Assembly: GCA_037693485.1 (NCBI GenBank)
Contig: CM075346.1
Span: 93,850,501 to 93,914,500 of the forward strand
From: Kitagawia praeruptora
Lineage: Eukaryota > Streptophyta > Magnoliopsida > Apiales > Apiaceae
DNA length: 64,000 bases
Reading direction: 5' to 3'
Shown here: positions 1 through 11,337 of the stretch, piece after piece
Numbering within the stretch: position 1 is the first letter of the stretch
How the letters are laid out: each line of letters starts with the position of its first letter
The notes under the pieces: generated by a model
Told to the model about the DNA's origin: nothing
The model's database searches: none
Seen by the model: the letters and a program-made list of their open reading frames with translations, nothing else
Made by a program: the position numbers and the translations under genes

Positions 1-1703
1 ATTGAATTTTCTGAGTCTTGGGGAATCTGGACTCATTTTTCCAAGAAGGTTTTTGATTGCAGTCTAGGGCCAAATGATTATGATTTCCACAATTATAGCA
101 TTTTTTTCTAGGTGCATCAGGTACATTCTTGTAATTATTTTATTTGTTAATACCTTCTTTTCCATTCCTATTTCTCTTGATTTTGCTAGACTCTGAAAGA
201 CCATCTAATCTCTGTTTCAACTGAGACTTAGACAGAAACCCTATGTTTACATTCTTAGGTTTCTCTAACACTTTCTCATCTGAATTACTATTGTTAATCC
301 TTTTGTGTACAACAGGGGTACCTTTTGAATCAACAAATTTAACATGAATAGGTTCAGAAACAATTTTCTTACCTTCAGATTTAGATGTGCTAGCTTCTAT
401 TTTACTATCATCATTGACAATAGCTACTTTTTCTTCTTGTCTAGCCTTATCAAAACCTAAACCATTAACCTTACCATGAATTCCATTTTCGATGATTTCT
501 TTTGTATTTTTACCAGAAATGTTAATGGTCTTAATCACATCTCTCTCTTCCTCTAGTTCTTTTCTGACATAGTCATAAGCCTCAAGAATAACACTATAAT
601 CATGCTTAGCTTTATCAGAACTTAACTTGTATTTTTCCATTTGAATTAACTCAGATTCAAGAAAATTATTTCTATCAACTAATTTATCATTCTTAACCTT
701 AAGTTCATCTCTTTCACAAGTAAGAGTTCTAAAATTAGTCATCAAATTTTTAAACTCAGCATGGATAGATCTAATTTCATCAGAATTTAAGCTATCAAAT
801 GAATCAAGAGAGTGAAGTGATACCTTAACAGAGGATGGAGAAGTTTTCTTTGGAGATCCAGGTTTATCTGAAACATTTGCCATCAGTGCAATGTTGTCAT
901 AATTCAATTCATCTTCAGAATCACTGGAATCAACCCAATCCTTCTGTGTGACCATAAGTGCATTACCCTTTCCTGAATTCCTAGGCTTCTTACACTCACT
1001 AGCAAAGTGTCCAAGTTCGCTGCAGTTAAAGCACTTGATCTTGGCCTTATCAAGCTTGACAATTGTACTTTTGCCTTTGTCACCCTTCTTCTTCTCCTTC
1101 TTTTGAAAAGGTCCTTTGCTAAATCTTTTCCTGTTGAATCTTCCTTTCTTGAAAGCTTTAGCAAACATAGCAAAGAGTTCTTGCATCTCAGATTCAGAAT
1201 CATTGTTGTCAGAGTTCATATCAGTAGTCTCTGACTCAGAACATTCTTTGCTTTTCTTCTTCCTTGAGTTCTTTATAGCAGGCTCATCATGCTGTTCCTC
1301 TGGAAGCTTCTTTAATTCAGATTGAGCAGTAAGTGCAACAGTCTTCATCTTTCCTTCACTCCTGCTCTTCTTCTGCTGCTTGTCAAGTTCATAAGCTCTT
1401 AGTTTTCCATACACTGCCTCTAATGATATCTCATCCAGATTATTAGCTTCCTCAATCGCAGATATCTTCTCAATTGTAGAAATCAGGCAAAGCTTTCATG
1501 AACTTTGTATTCATATCCTCCAAGTCATAATATTTACCATGCATGGCCATCTCATTGATGAGTTTTGTAAACCTATCAAAGGTATCAGTAAGTGACTCAC
1601 CAGACTTGGATTCAAAGTACTCATACTGTTGTATAAGTAGTGTCCTCATATTCTTCCTGACAGGTTTAGTTCCTTCACAGTGAACCTTAAGATTGTCCCA
1701 TAT
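1..1703 (-). pseudogene. Ty1/copia gag fragment, Sirevirus-like, broken
   Basis: Minus-strand relic of a copia gag (capsid-nucleocapsid). From 1703 down to about 1476 the translation matches the UBN2/gag-polypeptide core. A frameshift near 1474 follows, then an open frame from 1414 to 140 with a Lys-rich stretch, a CCHC zinc knuckle (starting CFNC, about 991-1033), an acidic Ser/Asp patch and a long coiled-coil-like segment. An in-frame TAA near 140 interrupts it. The frame then continues to the window edge and holds a second CCHC knuckle (CYNC, about 59-100). Two knuckles separated by a charged coiled-coil region resemble Sirevirus/Maximus gag; that lineage call is inference. It is not the same family as the three copia copies further right, which have one knuckle and no such tail. 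No LTR is visible, so the right border near 1703 is set only by loss of similarity. Confidence 0.65.
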
Positions 1704-2065
1704 ATAAGTAATAACTCACCTTTCACTCAAAAACGAATATTCACTCAAAAACAAGGTTAAGTGTATCACTCAATTCCAACAAAATCATAAACACAACTTG
1801 ACACTCGCAATCAATCTCACTCTCAACACAACATACATCACTGATGACAATCAGAAGGTCTTTATTTGGGTTGTAGCGTGGGCTAGGGACCAGGTATGTC
1901 AAGTAAAGCTAAAACTGTCAAAAGCTAGTACCCGACAATAATCATTATTCAATTCCCTTTCTATTAAAACAAATACTTCCCCACACTTGGATTTTTCAAT
2001 AACCCTTACATAATAACTTGACTAGTCGAATGAAGAAGGATCATACAAACATAAGAATGCTCTCA

Positions 2066-2142
2066 AATTTATTTTTTTTCTTTCTATTTTTTTCAGTTTT
2101 TTTTTCTTTTTTTTTTCTTTTTTTTTCTTTTTTTTTTTTGAA
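2066..2142 (-). repeat. Long polypyrimidine (minus-strand polypurine) tract
   Basis: About 75 bases of almost pure T with scattered C on the plus strand, so a polypurine run in the sense of the gypsy element. It could be a relic polypurine tract or plain low-complexity sequence. A second, shorter T-rich run lies at about 2896-2932. Confidence 0.5.
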
Positions 2143-3739
2143 GAGCTAAGGAATAAACACAATGATCAATAGATATTTTTATGAATTTCGACTAGCAAGC
2201 ATCAAACCCAAAATCAATATTCCCCAAAAGTATGATCATCAATAACCCCCCCTTTTATGAACACCTTATTACTCCCTTAAGCACGATACTAGCCTTTGAC
2301 AATTTAGGTTCAAATTTAATGTAAGGCCAATAGAATAAAAAGGATAATGGCAAGTAATGTAGTGTGTCACCGAAAGAATAGGATTAGGCTCAAAGGGTTA
2401 ACTAATTGATCATGTATAAAATGTGTGGAAATATGGGAAACACGAGGTTATACCTAATTGCCTTTATCATCTCATCATCAATTAATGTCATGCATTTCAA
2501 GAAAGATCTCAAGTAAGTGCTAGCAATGTAAACAACATGTGGACACTCAAGCAAACGAAAAATCATGCAAAAGATATGCATATAGGCTCAAAACTCACTT
2601 GGTGTGATAAAACATAATCAATCCCAAGTAACAAGACTCTCTAACGCACCTACTTGTACTCAAAGCATGAAAACCAAGTCATCTTGCACATATTCATGTC
2701 ATTCTAATCACTTACAACATCCAATTAAGTCTACCAGCTTCAACTTGCTAGTGAAAGTGTGTGCACAAGAACAAAGCACGTCACTTCTCATACAAAAGCG
2801 TCCATAAACACAAGAATTCTACGCATGCATGGGTGTATCAAGCAAAATACAACAACTAATCAAATTGCATGGCTAGAATTATTTTTGGTATTTTTAATTT
2901 TTTAATTTTTTTGGAATTTTTTTTTTTTTTTAAACAAGTAATACACTACGTTGAGAACACCTCCCCACACTTAAGCGGTTCATTGTCCCCAATGAACTAA
3001 TGAACAAGATACAAAACTACAACTAAAAACAAAATAAAACTACACTAAAAAGAAAAGAAAGAAAACTCCCCTGGAATCAAGATGTCAGGTGTGAAAACCA
3101 TCCCTCATTTGCTTAGGAGCCATCCACTCACCACTTCCGAACCACTCACCAATCATATGAACCAACCCATCAATTTTTTTCCTCGCAAAAATCCCCTTTC
3201 CTTAGCAATTAGCCTCACATCAACCGATTAAATTGAACCTCCACCGTCGAAAACGAAAATTTCCCAACATTAGCACCATCTCTCCCATACTTACGAGCCA
3301 AAAGAATCAATACCCAACTCACAAGAAGCTCCACCAAAAATTACCAAGCAATATCACACCAAAAATACCCCAATATATCAAGAATAATATAAATCCCAAT
3401 TTACAAGAACACAAATTCGTAATCAAAATAAAATTTGAGAGAAGAAAGAAACCCACTACGAATTAAAGAGGTGAACTTGCAATTAATTCCTCTTTAGAAT
3501 TGAATTTTTGGAGATTTAAATATAATAGAAGAGGAATTGGATTTTTATGGATAGGTGTGTATATATATAAGATGATGGATAGATGAGATTTAAAAATTTA
3601 ATTGTGTAGGAGAGATTTGGAGAGGTTAGGATTTGATGTAGGATAGATATAGGAATTAGGGATTGAAAGAATTTGGATTAGGATTGAATTTGGGGTGGAA
3701 TTTATGAGCAAAAACACAATTTTCGAAAAAAAATTCTGG

Positions 3740-3935
3740 GCAGACATGGTGTAACGCAGCATCAGGCTGCGTTTCTGGGTGGAATGGCGCGGAAACAGGG
3801 CTGTTGCGCAGATCCGTCCTACGTTACTGGGGCTCCTGCGCGGCCTTGGCGCCTGATGCGCAGGCTCTTTCTGCGTGACAGGGCGCTTGATGCGCTGTTC
3901 TGGCGCCTGATGCGCTGGATGCTTCTCCTGTACTC
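3740..3935. repeat. GC-rich degenerate repeat of GCGCCTGATGCGC type
   Basis: A GC-rich island in AT-rich DNA. The motif GGCGCCTGATGCGC occurs twice, with variants (GGGCGCTTGATGCGC, GCAGCATCAGGCTGCG) around it, giving partly self-complementary tandem words. It ends in a long T run (3939-3957). Open frames across it are by-products of the composition. Confidence 0.55.
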
Positions 3936-4047
3936 GTTTTTTTTTTTTTTTTTTTTTAAACAATTTTTTTTTTTCCTATACTAATACATGGGTTGCCTCC
4001 CACGAAGCGCTTCTTTAACGTCAATAGCTTGACGTTACTTCCTCAAC

Positions 4048-4440
4048 TCAAGGCGGTTTCAAAAGAATTACTGAACCATCCTCAACAGAAAGACCATTCC
4101 TACAAACGTTGACATCTTGATTGTTTGCTTTCCACAAAGCTCTTCCATCAGACTTCAACTTGATTTTATTACCCAACGGCCAAATCTTCTTCTTTTTCTT
4201 CTTCACACCCCTAGAGTGCTTCTTCGACTCAACCGGCTGAACAAAACTTTCTTCTTCCTTATCATTGGTTTTCCACCTTCGCAACACGTTTTCATGCCCC
4301 TCTTCAAAAATCACTAGCTCATTATTGAAAAGGACATACCTCAAATGTGGTGGAAGTTTCCCAAGCTTAATACTCGAGAGATCTCGAACTGAAGAACTGT
4401 CAATGGAATCAATGTTGTGATCATTCAACTCAAGAATCAA
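4048..4440 (-). pseudogene. Gypsy polyprotein linker after protease, broken
   Basis: In frame with the protease but separated from it by a TAA at about 4439-4441. The first part, with KLPPHLRYV, resembles the short linker that precedes reverse transcriptase in Athila/Tat-type gypsy polyproteins. The rest is Lys-rich and does not match reverse transcriptase. It ends at a stop near 4048 and is followed by non-coding sequence, so the pol region is missing rather than merely mutated. Confidence 0.5.
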
Positions 4441-5148
4441 TTAATCGACTTCAGCATGTCCTTCTCCTTCTGAAGCTTCAAGCATGAGCACTGCTTCCAA
4501 TGTATCATTCAATAGAATCTGAGGAGTATAATCTTGGACAATTTCATCTACAACATCAATACTGCAACAAGTATTCTCAAGCAAAGGGGATTTAAGAGCA
4601 GAGGTTAGAGTAAAAGCAATTTTATCATCACCAACACTCAATGTGAGAGTCCCACTTTTAACATCAATAATAGCACCTGCAGTACGAAGAAATGGTCTAC
4701 CTAAAATAATAGGTATCTGACTATCCTCTTCCATATCTAGAACTACAAAGTCTGCAGGAATATAGAATTTTCCAACCCTAACAGGCACATCCTCTAAAAT
4801 TCCAAGGGGATATTTTATCGAACGGTCTGCCATTTGCAAAGTCATCTGTGTACATTTTAATTCTCCCATATTTAGTTTTTGAAAAACTGAGAGAGGCATG
4901 ACTGAGACACTAGCGCCTAAATCACATAAAGCTTTATCAATGAACAATGCACCTAAATGACACGGGATCTAAAAACTACCAGGATCTTTAAGCTTAGGTG
5001 GAGACTTATTCTGTAAAACAGCACTACACTCTTCAGTAAAAGCTACTGTCTCTACCTCACCAAAAGACCTTTTCTTAGTGAGAATATCCTTAAGAAACTT
5101 TGCATATGATGGAATTTGAGAAATTAAATCAGTGAAAGGAACTGTTAC
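4441..5148 (-). pseudogene. Gypsy aspartic protease (retropepsin), broken
   Basis: Minus-strand retropepsin-like domain of an Athila/Tat-type gypsy element. The clean open part (4947-4441) has ALCDLGASVSVMPLSVF, where the usual catalytic D-T/S-G appears as DLGAS, and ends the domain with IILGRPFLRTAGA. Upstream, still in frame, an in-frame stop near 4970 splits the domain and a TAG at about 5149 separates it from gag. Retropepsin processes Gag and Pol in active elements; this copy cannot be translated as one chain. Confidence 0.75.
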
Positions 5149-5149
5149 C

Positions 5150-5947
5150 TAAAGATTCTTGACAAGTGTCATGAACTTACCAAACTGCTGGTCCACCTTA
5201 GTTTTGTTCATCCTGCTAGGGAATGGGAGCTTTGGCACAAATGGTGGAGGAGTAACTGCAGTCTTCTTTTTGTCATTTTTCTTGCTTTCCTCAGTTTCAT
5301 CTTTGTTTGTATCTTTAACAACTTTCTCTACCTTGTCTTCCTCAGAATTCTCTTCTTCTTTCTCAACAGGAACATCGTCAGTAGGCATTGGAGGAGCATC
5401 ATATGTACGACCACTCCTAAGAGCAATGGCATTCACATTTTCCTTCGGCTGAGTTGATTGTGCTGGTAGAGAGCCTTGTTGCCTTGTAGATGAAGAACTA
5501 GCCATTTGAGCAATCTGAGTTTCCAACATCTTGTTATGTATCTCCATCTGGTTCATCTTTGTTTGCATTTGTAACAATATCTTCATCATATCACCTTGAT
5601 TATCAGCCTGTACAGCTTGATTGGCTTGAGGAGCATAATTCTGAGGAGGCCTTTGGAATCCAGGGGGATTCATAGGTCCTTGAGGAGGCCTATACTGCTG
5701 CTGTGGAGGAGGCTGGTACGACTGCTGATATTGCTGCTGCTGATTAGGAACATTTGAATTCTGAGTATTATTGTTCCTATACAAGAAATTCGGATGATCC
5801 TTCCAACCAGGATTGTAAGTGTTGGAGTATGGATTGTACTGCTGCCTCTGTTGAAAAACATTTGCTTGCTCCATCTGAAAATTTTGTGAATTTTGAGCAT
5901 TGTATTGGCAATCATTACCATAGTGGCCTTGGATGCCACAGACTTCA
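5150..5947 (-). pseudogene. Gypsy gag C-terminal part
   Basis: Second half of the gag whose N-terminal half is at 15454-16417. The two are separated by the 9.5 kb insertion. The first residues supply the second Cys, the His and the last Cys of a CX2CX4HX4C zinc knuckle; the first Cys is on the other side of the insertion. Then come a Gln/Asn-rich segment with NPYSNTYNPGW, a Gln/Pro-rich stretch, a predicted coiled coil near the middle (QMQTKMNQMEIHNKMLETQI) and a Glu/Lys-rich segment ending in PFPSRMNKTK. A TAG stop at 5149 closes the frame. Confidence 0.8.
5943..5947. repeat. Target-site duplication, left copy (CTTCA)
   Basis: CTTCA directly precedes the left LTR and is repeated at 15454-15458 directly after the right LTR. 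A 5-bp direct repeat is what Ty3/gypsy integration leaves. Confidence 0.95.
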
Positions 5948-8900
5948 TGTGACACCCCCCAAATCCGGGGTCAGGAGATTTGGTTGTCACGCTAAAATCC
6001 TCAAAATAAAACATCTATTTAATAATAATCATTCACTTGTGATTGTCCAACACTGGAAATATAACATCTGTGACCCCAAACATACCAAGATCTTTTAAGG
6101 TTATAGGGCTAGAAACAAGAATCCAAATTCCATTAGATAAAAAGCATTTATTCTCAACATTCTTTGATCAAATCTTAAACCACTGGTGTAACTTCGATAA
6201 GAAGTACGCCAGGCAACTAGACCATCACATAATAATAATAAATATTATAACTCAAATATATAAAATAGATCTTACACTAAATCCAGACATCCTGAGCCAA
6301 GTCATCTTCGAAATAGCATCACGCTTCCTCTCTTTCTGAGTTGTGCGGATACGTCTCGCCAAACTACCTTACTGAAATGTTAGAATTTACAACAGCAAGT
6401 ATGAGCGAAAGAAATGCTCAGCAAGCGTATAAATTTTTTGATATAAAACCAGGATAAGTGGGGCATAAAATCAACTGAAATGTAAAGCAGTTTATAGAGA
6501 AACTGAATCAACAACTGTGATATAATTCAAATCATAACTGAAATCATTTGGCATGTCATAAAAATGAATCATCTGCCAATTCACAATATATAATAGCCAT
6601 TCTGGCGATATGGATTGGATATATATAAAAAAACAAAACCCATTGCCCCCTGATCAGGTTCAAAAGCAATGGGACCCTTTATACTACCACCGGTACATTT
6701 CTATACCCGTGTGTATAACCCGGATTTCAATGAGGGTACCAAAATAGGCAAGTAATGTTAGCCTATAGGAAGATGGAATGGTTACCATATCCTCCTTAAT
6801 ATATTGCTGGACCATAGTAGCAACCATGGCCTCCTACGCTTTACCAATAAATATTGCTGGACCATAACATCAATCATGGCCTCCTACGCTTTACCATTTT
6901 CCAATCCAATAGAGCAATTTCCGAATTCAACAGGAAATGCTTAGTTTCACATACAGTTCACATCCCTATTATTTACTACGATAATAAGGATATGAAGAGT
7001 TTATCTTAAACAATTCCCCACATCAAGGGTAACAATATCAAGCAACTGTGTTCGCACAAAAATATTTAAGAATCACAAATAGCTCTGAACAATAGCTATT
7101 CATCATGATATGAATCAATGAAACATAAAATAAAAAGTGTTTAGGATGATAAAGGAAATACTTGCCTCTGGTCCTTAGCTATTGCGTAAAGCCGAAGTAA
7201 TACTACTTTCTTCTTTCTATCTTACGGCATCACCGTCTTCATTTTCGATCATTCTTTGGTACGTCGCATATGCGGTTGCCCTGAGTTTGATTCTTTAGGA
7301 TTGAGCCCGCGCGATCCTTCTATAGTCAAACGTAATACGATACTTCAGTCTTCAGACGACAACTATGACATTCTGTAACGCTTATAAACTCAATTCGAAC
7401 GTATTAACCATGCTTACCAATATCTCTGTCCGAAGAAAATAATTGGAAATGTCCCCTTTGAACATAGACGTTTTCCCGGTGTTAAAACACCTCACAAGTA
7501 ACCCAGCAATTCCATAAACAATACTTTCATCTCCAACCTTCTTTATTACAATCCACAAACAATACTGCATCCATCTCCAACCTTCTTCATAACCCACAAA
7601 GAATATTGCATCTATCTCCAACCTCCTTGATTAGACATCTACTTATCTCTGTTGACCAACCTAAGTCAATATTCGATAATTAATCCTTGAATTAAACAAT
7701 TATGCATTCAACTTAGTCCAACTCAATCTATAAATAATCCTCAAAACATTTATCTTATTCCTCGATAAAGAAACATGATAATCAATTAATCCTCAAGACA
7801 CGATTAATCCTCGAGATAACAATTAATCCTCGAAATAAGTCATAAATCCTCAAGACAATAATTAACCCTAGAGATAATCATTAATCCTCGAATTAAATAC
7901 ATATATACCTGTCACATAACCAATTAACACATAGCATATACGGCTCACAAATAAAAGAGCACTCAAATTATTCATATAATATTTACAAATCACTAATAGA
8001 TAATCAAAGAATAATAACACGCAATTCACATAATCACATAGCACGCTTGATCAGATCATGAAAAGATTTTATCCAATATTTTTAAAACAGAAAACGGGTC
8101 AAAACCCTAATTATCGGATATAATCGACTCAATAAAAAGGTTTGGTAAAAAGTCGACCAAAATTTAAAAGTTGAATTTTAACTTAAAACTATTTTTATAA
8201 GAACCGGGTCATTTTTCTGATTTCAGAAATACTTTTCTCGTTGAAAACGGATAAACGGTTTAATTAATACGCAATTAATAAGAATAATTCAATTAATAAT
8301 TAAATTAATTGAATATTCAAATTAATTATTTATTAATCAACTCATAAAAATAATAAATCTTTTATAATAAAAAGATTTAAATTCAATTAAGTCAATTATA
8401 TATTTAAATAATAATTAATTAATATAATTAATCAATTAAAATGAATTAATCAATTAATTAAATCAATTAAATTATTATTTAAAAATAATTAACTAATTAA
8501 ATTTAATTTTTAGGAATTAAAATAATAATAGATAAAAGAAATATGAATTTTAGAAAAATTTTATAAAAATTTTGACCCAAAAACATTTTTCTGAAAAGTT
8601 TTAAGATTTTGAAGATCAAAACGTTACTATTCATCACCACCTACGCTGTTCTTCGTATGAATGCTTCGAAGAACACCACCTCCAACAATGGAGGTTTCTC
8701 CAGAATCCGGTCACCGGAAAAACAATCCGGCGAACTTCCGGCGACCATAACTTTCACAAAACTAAACCAAATCAAGCGTGTAAAATATGGATCTTGACTA
8801 AAATTTCACGACAAACTCAACCATGCCAACGAAAACAACATAAACACGGCCAAAATCCGGCGAGCTCTAAGAAATTTCCGGCCAAAAATCGTTTTCGCAG

Positions 8901-10063
8901 AATCGGTAACCAAATGGCATGGTTTTGGTATCAAAACGAAGCTTAAGACTCATACAATCTTTCCCCCAAAACCACTAACGCAAACAATTAACACACACAA
9001 CGGACTATTGATTCAAAGTTTCGGTTAAAACTTTAAAACTCGAATATCACAATCCGGCAATATAATGATGCAATTGACCACATAAATCGACTCCAAATGA
9101 TCATATAAAGCTATTGGAATCATCAAAACAACCGGAAAATCACTCAATCAAAAATCCCCAAATTTGGCTCAAGAACCCTAATTTCGAATTGAACAAACTA
9201 GCAATATAACGATGAAATTTAGCATGGAATTGAACTCCTGGAATCAATATAAAGCTATACAAACAATCAATTCAACCGGAAAATCAAAGAATCAAAAAGC
9301 CCCAATTTAATGAAGAACCCTAATTTCCCAGATTCAAAAGAAAATTAATATAAAATCAGAAATTTACCCAACATGAAAACTGATTGTAGATTTTGAAACT
9401 AGATGTTGAGAGCTTCGATTCGACTACAAGATCGCCAAAATCAGATGTCTATAACACCTTCAAATTCAGCTTTGATCCTCAAGAACAGGAGAGAGAAAAT
9501 ATATTTTTATATTTATTAATATATATAAAAACTGATTTTTATGATTTATTAATAATAAAAAAAAAATCAGATTCCTATTTATATTATTCAAAAAATTAAT
9601 ACCCCAAAAATATTTTTAACCCCTAATTAAAATTATTAAGCCCTAAAAATAATTTTTATGGGATAAAAATGTAAAATTTTTATTTTTAAACAAATACAAT
9701 ATATATTTCAAAATTCCCCAAAAATTATGAATTTTACAAAAATTACAACATAATACATTTTTGAACATCCCATTATTATATGAAAATAATTTTATGAAAA
9801 ACAGGGCCTCGAATCCAGTACAGGGGCTGGGTCCGGAATTTAAAATGCAAAATAACTGTATTATAAAAATATAAAAATTACAGAAAAATAGAATAAAATA
9901 TTCTATGATACACAGAAGTCACATAACACGTATGAGATAATTTTCCTATTTAATAAAAATCATAACGCGTTTAAATGTTTTAAAAATAAACTAACACACA
10001 TTAAAATCAACTAAAAATATATTTTAATATAATAAATTACACGTAATTTTTCGGGTCGTTACA
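5948..10063 (-). repeat. Left (3') LTR of the LARD-like element
   Basis: 4,116 bp, starting TGTGACACC and ending GTCGTTACA on the plus strand. It holds AT-rich runs of AATTAATT words (about 8250-8520) and no credible gene; its small open frames recur unchanged in the other LTR at an offset of 5,390 bases. The sequence from 6640 to 6900 contains a near-duplicate pair of about 45 bases (AATATTGCTGGACCATA). Confidence 0.95.
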
Positions 10064-10065
10064 TT

Positions 10066-10076
10066 CTTCCCCCCTT
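10066..10076 (-). promoter_or_regulatory. Polypurine tract of the LARD-like element
   Basis: Minus-strand AAGGGGGGAAG, two bases from the 3' LTR start. It primes plus-strand DNA synthesis in LTR retrotransposons. Confidence 0.85.
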
Positions 10077-11323
10077 ATAAGGATTCCGTCCTCGGAATCA
10101 ACTAAGGCAACTAGTGAGGTTCCTTAACTCCTTCATCATCAATACTTTCTTTACAAAACTGGGGATAATGTTCCTTCGTAAACAACTTCTCCAAAATCTC
10201 AATTTAACTATAGGGTCTCTGTCTGACACAGTTATCACGGGAGTCTTACAACCCATCATTATTCGTTTCAAATATGGCTCGACCAACTTTCCATTAACAT
10301 AATATCCTTGATAGAGAGAGAGAGAGAGAATTGATTCCATTGATATGTCACTGATATTCTAATCATTTTAGGACTCGTTCTTACTCTTGGAGATTCCGTT
10401 ACGAATCTAACTTCTATCAGCGAATTTCGCTTAGGGACCTGATTGGCATACCCTTGAAATTCAATAGAGATATCAAGAATCATGAAATTTTGGAGAGAAC
10501 AAATTCCATATCATAGCAAATGTCCCACAATTGTGGTTATGAATTTTTCCGAATTTTTAAAGCAACTTGATTTGAAATGAAAGAATAACTGAGAGATCAA
10601 TATGATCATATGAACCCGATGTTGCGTGTCTTAGCTCCGACATTTACAAATAAAGGTGGCCAGCCTTCTTGTAATACACAACACACCAGTGATGGCGTCC
10701 CATCCAACTTCTATCACACAGACAGATATACCTGGTGTCCCCCTATGAATAGGGTTGTTCGTCTCAGTAGGAGTAGAGAAATATGAAAGGAATTCCAAAG
10801 GTGTTATTTTCCGAAAAGAAGAACCAGAAAGAGAGTACCGAACAAGTGGTACTATATTGTAAATAAAGTTATTAACCACTGGAGAAAACAAAAAGTTGAA
10901 ATTCAAAATGTCACTATTTAGAAGAGGAGATATATCTTTTAACAAATACCTCTTTAGGAGGGAAATCAAAATAATTCATAAAAAGGAAAGGTATTGCCAA
11001 GGTCTCTACTTATGCCTTCTTCGTCAGTTCCTTCGATAGCTCATCATTCGATTTTAATCGTCTTCCTTTCCACGTTGTACCGATATCGATATCGTACGCT
11101 GTCGTCAACTCGTAATAATCTCTGAAGATTCCATAGTAGACATCTCCATTCGCAAGGCGGTCTATCCAGTTTAGCACAACTATCTCAAACGAGTACTCCA
11201 ATCTTAACTTACTAATTGGTACTATATCCAATAGTCCAACACGAACTCTATATGAGCTCAGACGTTCCTTACTTAGCTATACACACTCCTACACACTCTC
11301 GTTTCTAGTTTACTATAACCTCA

Positions 11324-11335
11324 GCTCTGATACCA
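11324..11335 (-). promoter_or_regulatory. Primer-binding site (initiator-Met tRNA) of the LARD-like element
   Basis: Minus-strand TGGTATCAGAGC, two bases inside the 5' LTR. It is the standard complement of the 3' end of plant initiator-Met tRNA and fixes the element's orientation. Confidence 0.93.
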
Positions 11336-11337
11336 AC

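Larger units (their letters stand above)
1704..4040 (-). other. Non-coding 3' portion of the gypsy element
   Basis: No credible gene. The stretch lies downstream (minus sense) of the gypsy protease. It contains the CCCCACACTT motif twice (near 1980 and 2965) and, at its right end, the stretch around 3990-4030 reading (minus) GCGCTTCGTGGGAGGCAACC. I recognise both as common in the non-coding part of plant Athila/Tat-type gypsy elements that lack pol. Reverse transcriptase, RNase H and integrase would be expected here in an autonomous element and are absent. The 3' LTR is not seen before the copia fragment at 1703, so this end is truncated or interrupted. Confidence 0.5.
10064..11337 (-). other. 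Interior of the LARD-like element
   Basis: 1,274 bp between the LTRs. It contains only short broken frames. One minus-strand frame (10340-10098) includes SDRDP followed by FW, reminiscent of the integrase core of gypsy elements, but the surroundings do not align well and I treat it as at most a relic. A (GA)n run lies at about 10313-10331. No capsid, protease, reverse transcriptase or integrase domain is readable. Confidence 0.8.

Noticed and set aside
3598..3984. Frames across the GC-rich and T-rich stretch
   Set aside because: Low-complexity translation (runs of Lys or Phe) in the gypsy non-coding region.
6043..6339. 98-residue frame in the left 4.1-kb LTR (identical at 11433-11729)
   Set aside because: Lies wholly in an LTR, has no domain and is duplicated only because LTRs are identical. 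The same applies to the frames at 7382, 8609 and 9393 and their copies.
7382..7621. Repeated WRWMQYCLWIV-like peptide in the LTR
   Set aside because: A small DNA duplication in the LTR, not a protein repeat under selection.
10098..10340. Possible integrase relic (SDRDP ... FW) in the LARD interior
   Set aside because: Only a few residues fit; the flanking sequence does not align with integrase, so no domain is claimed.
10631..11231. Frames in the LARD interior considered as chromodomain
   Set aside because: No aromatic cage or typical chromodomain pattern seen; composition looks non-coding.
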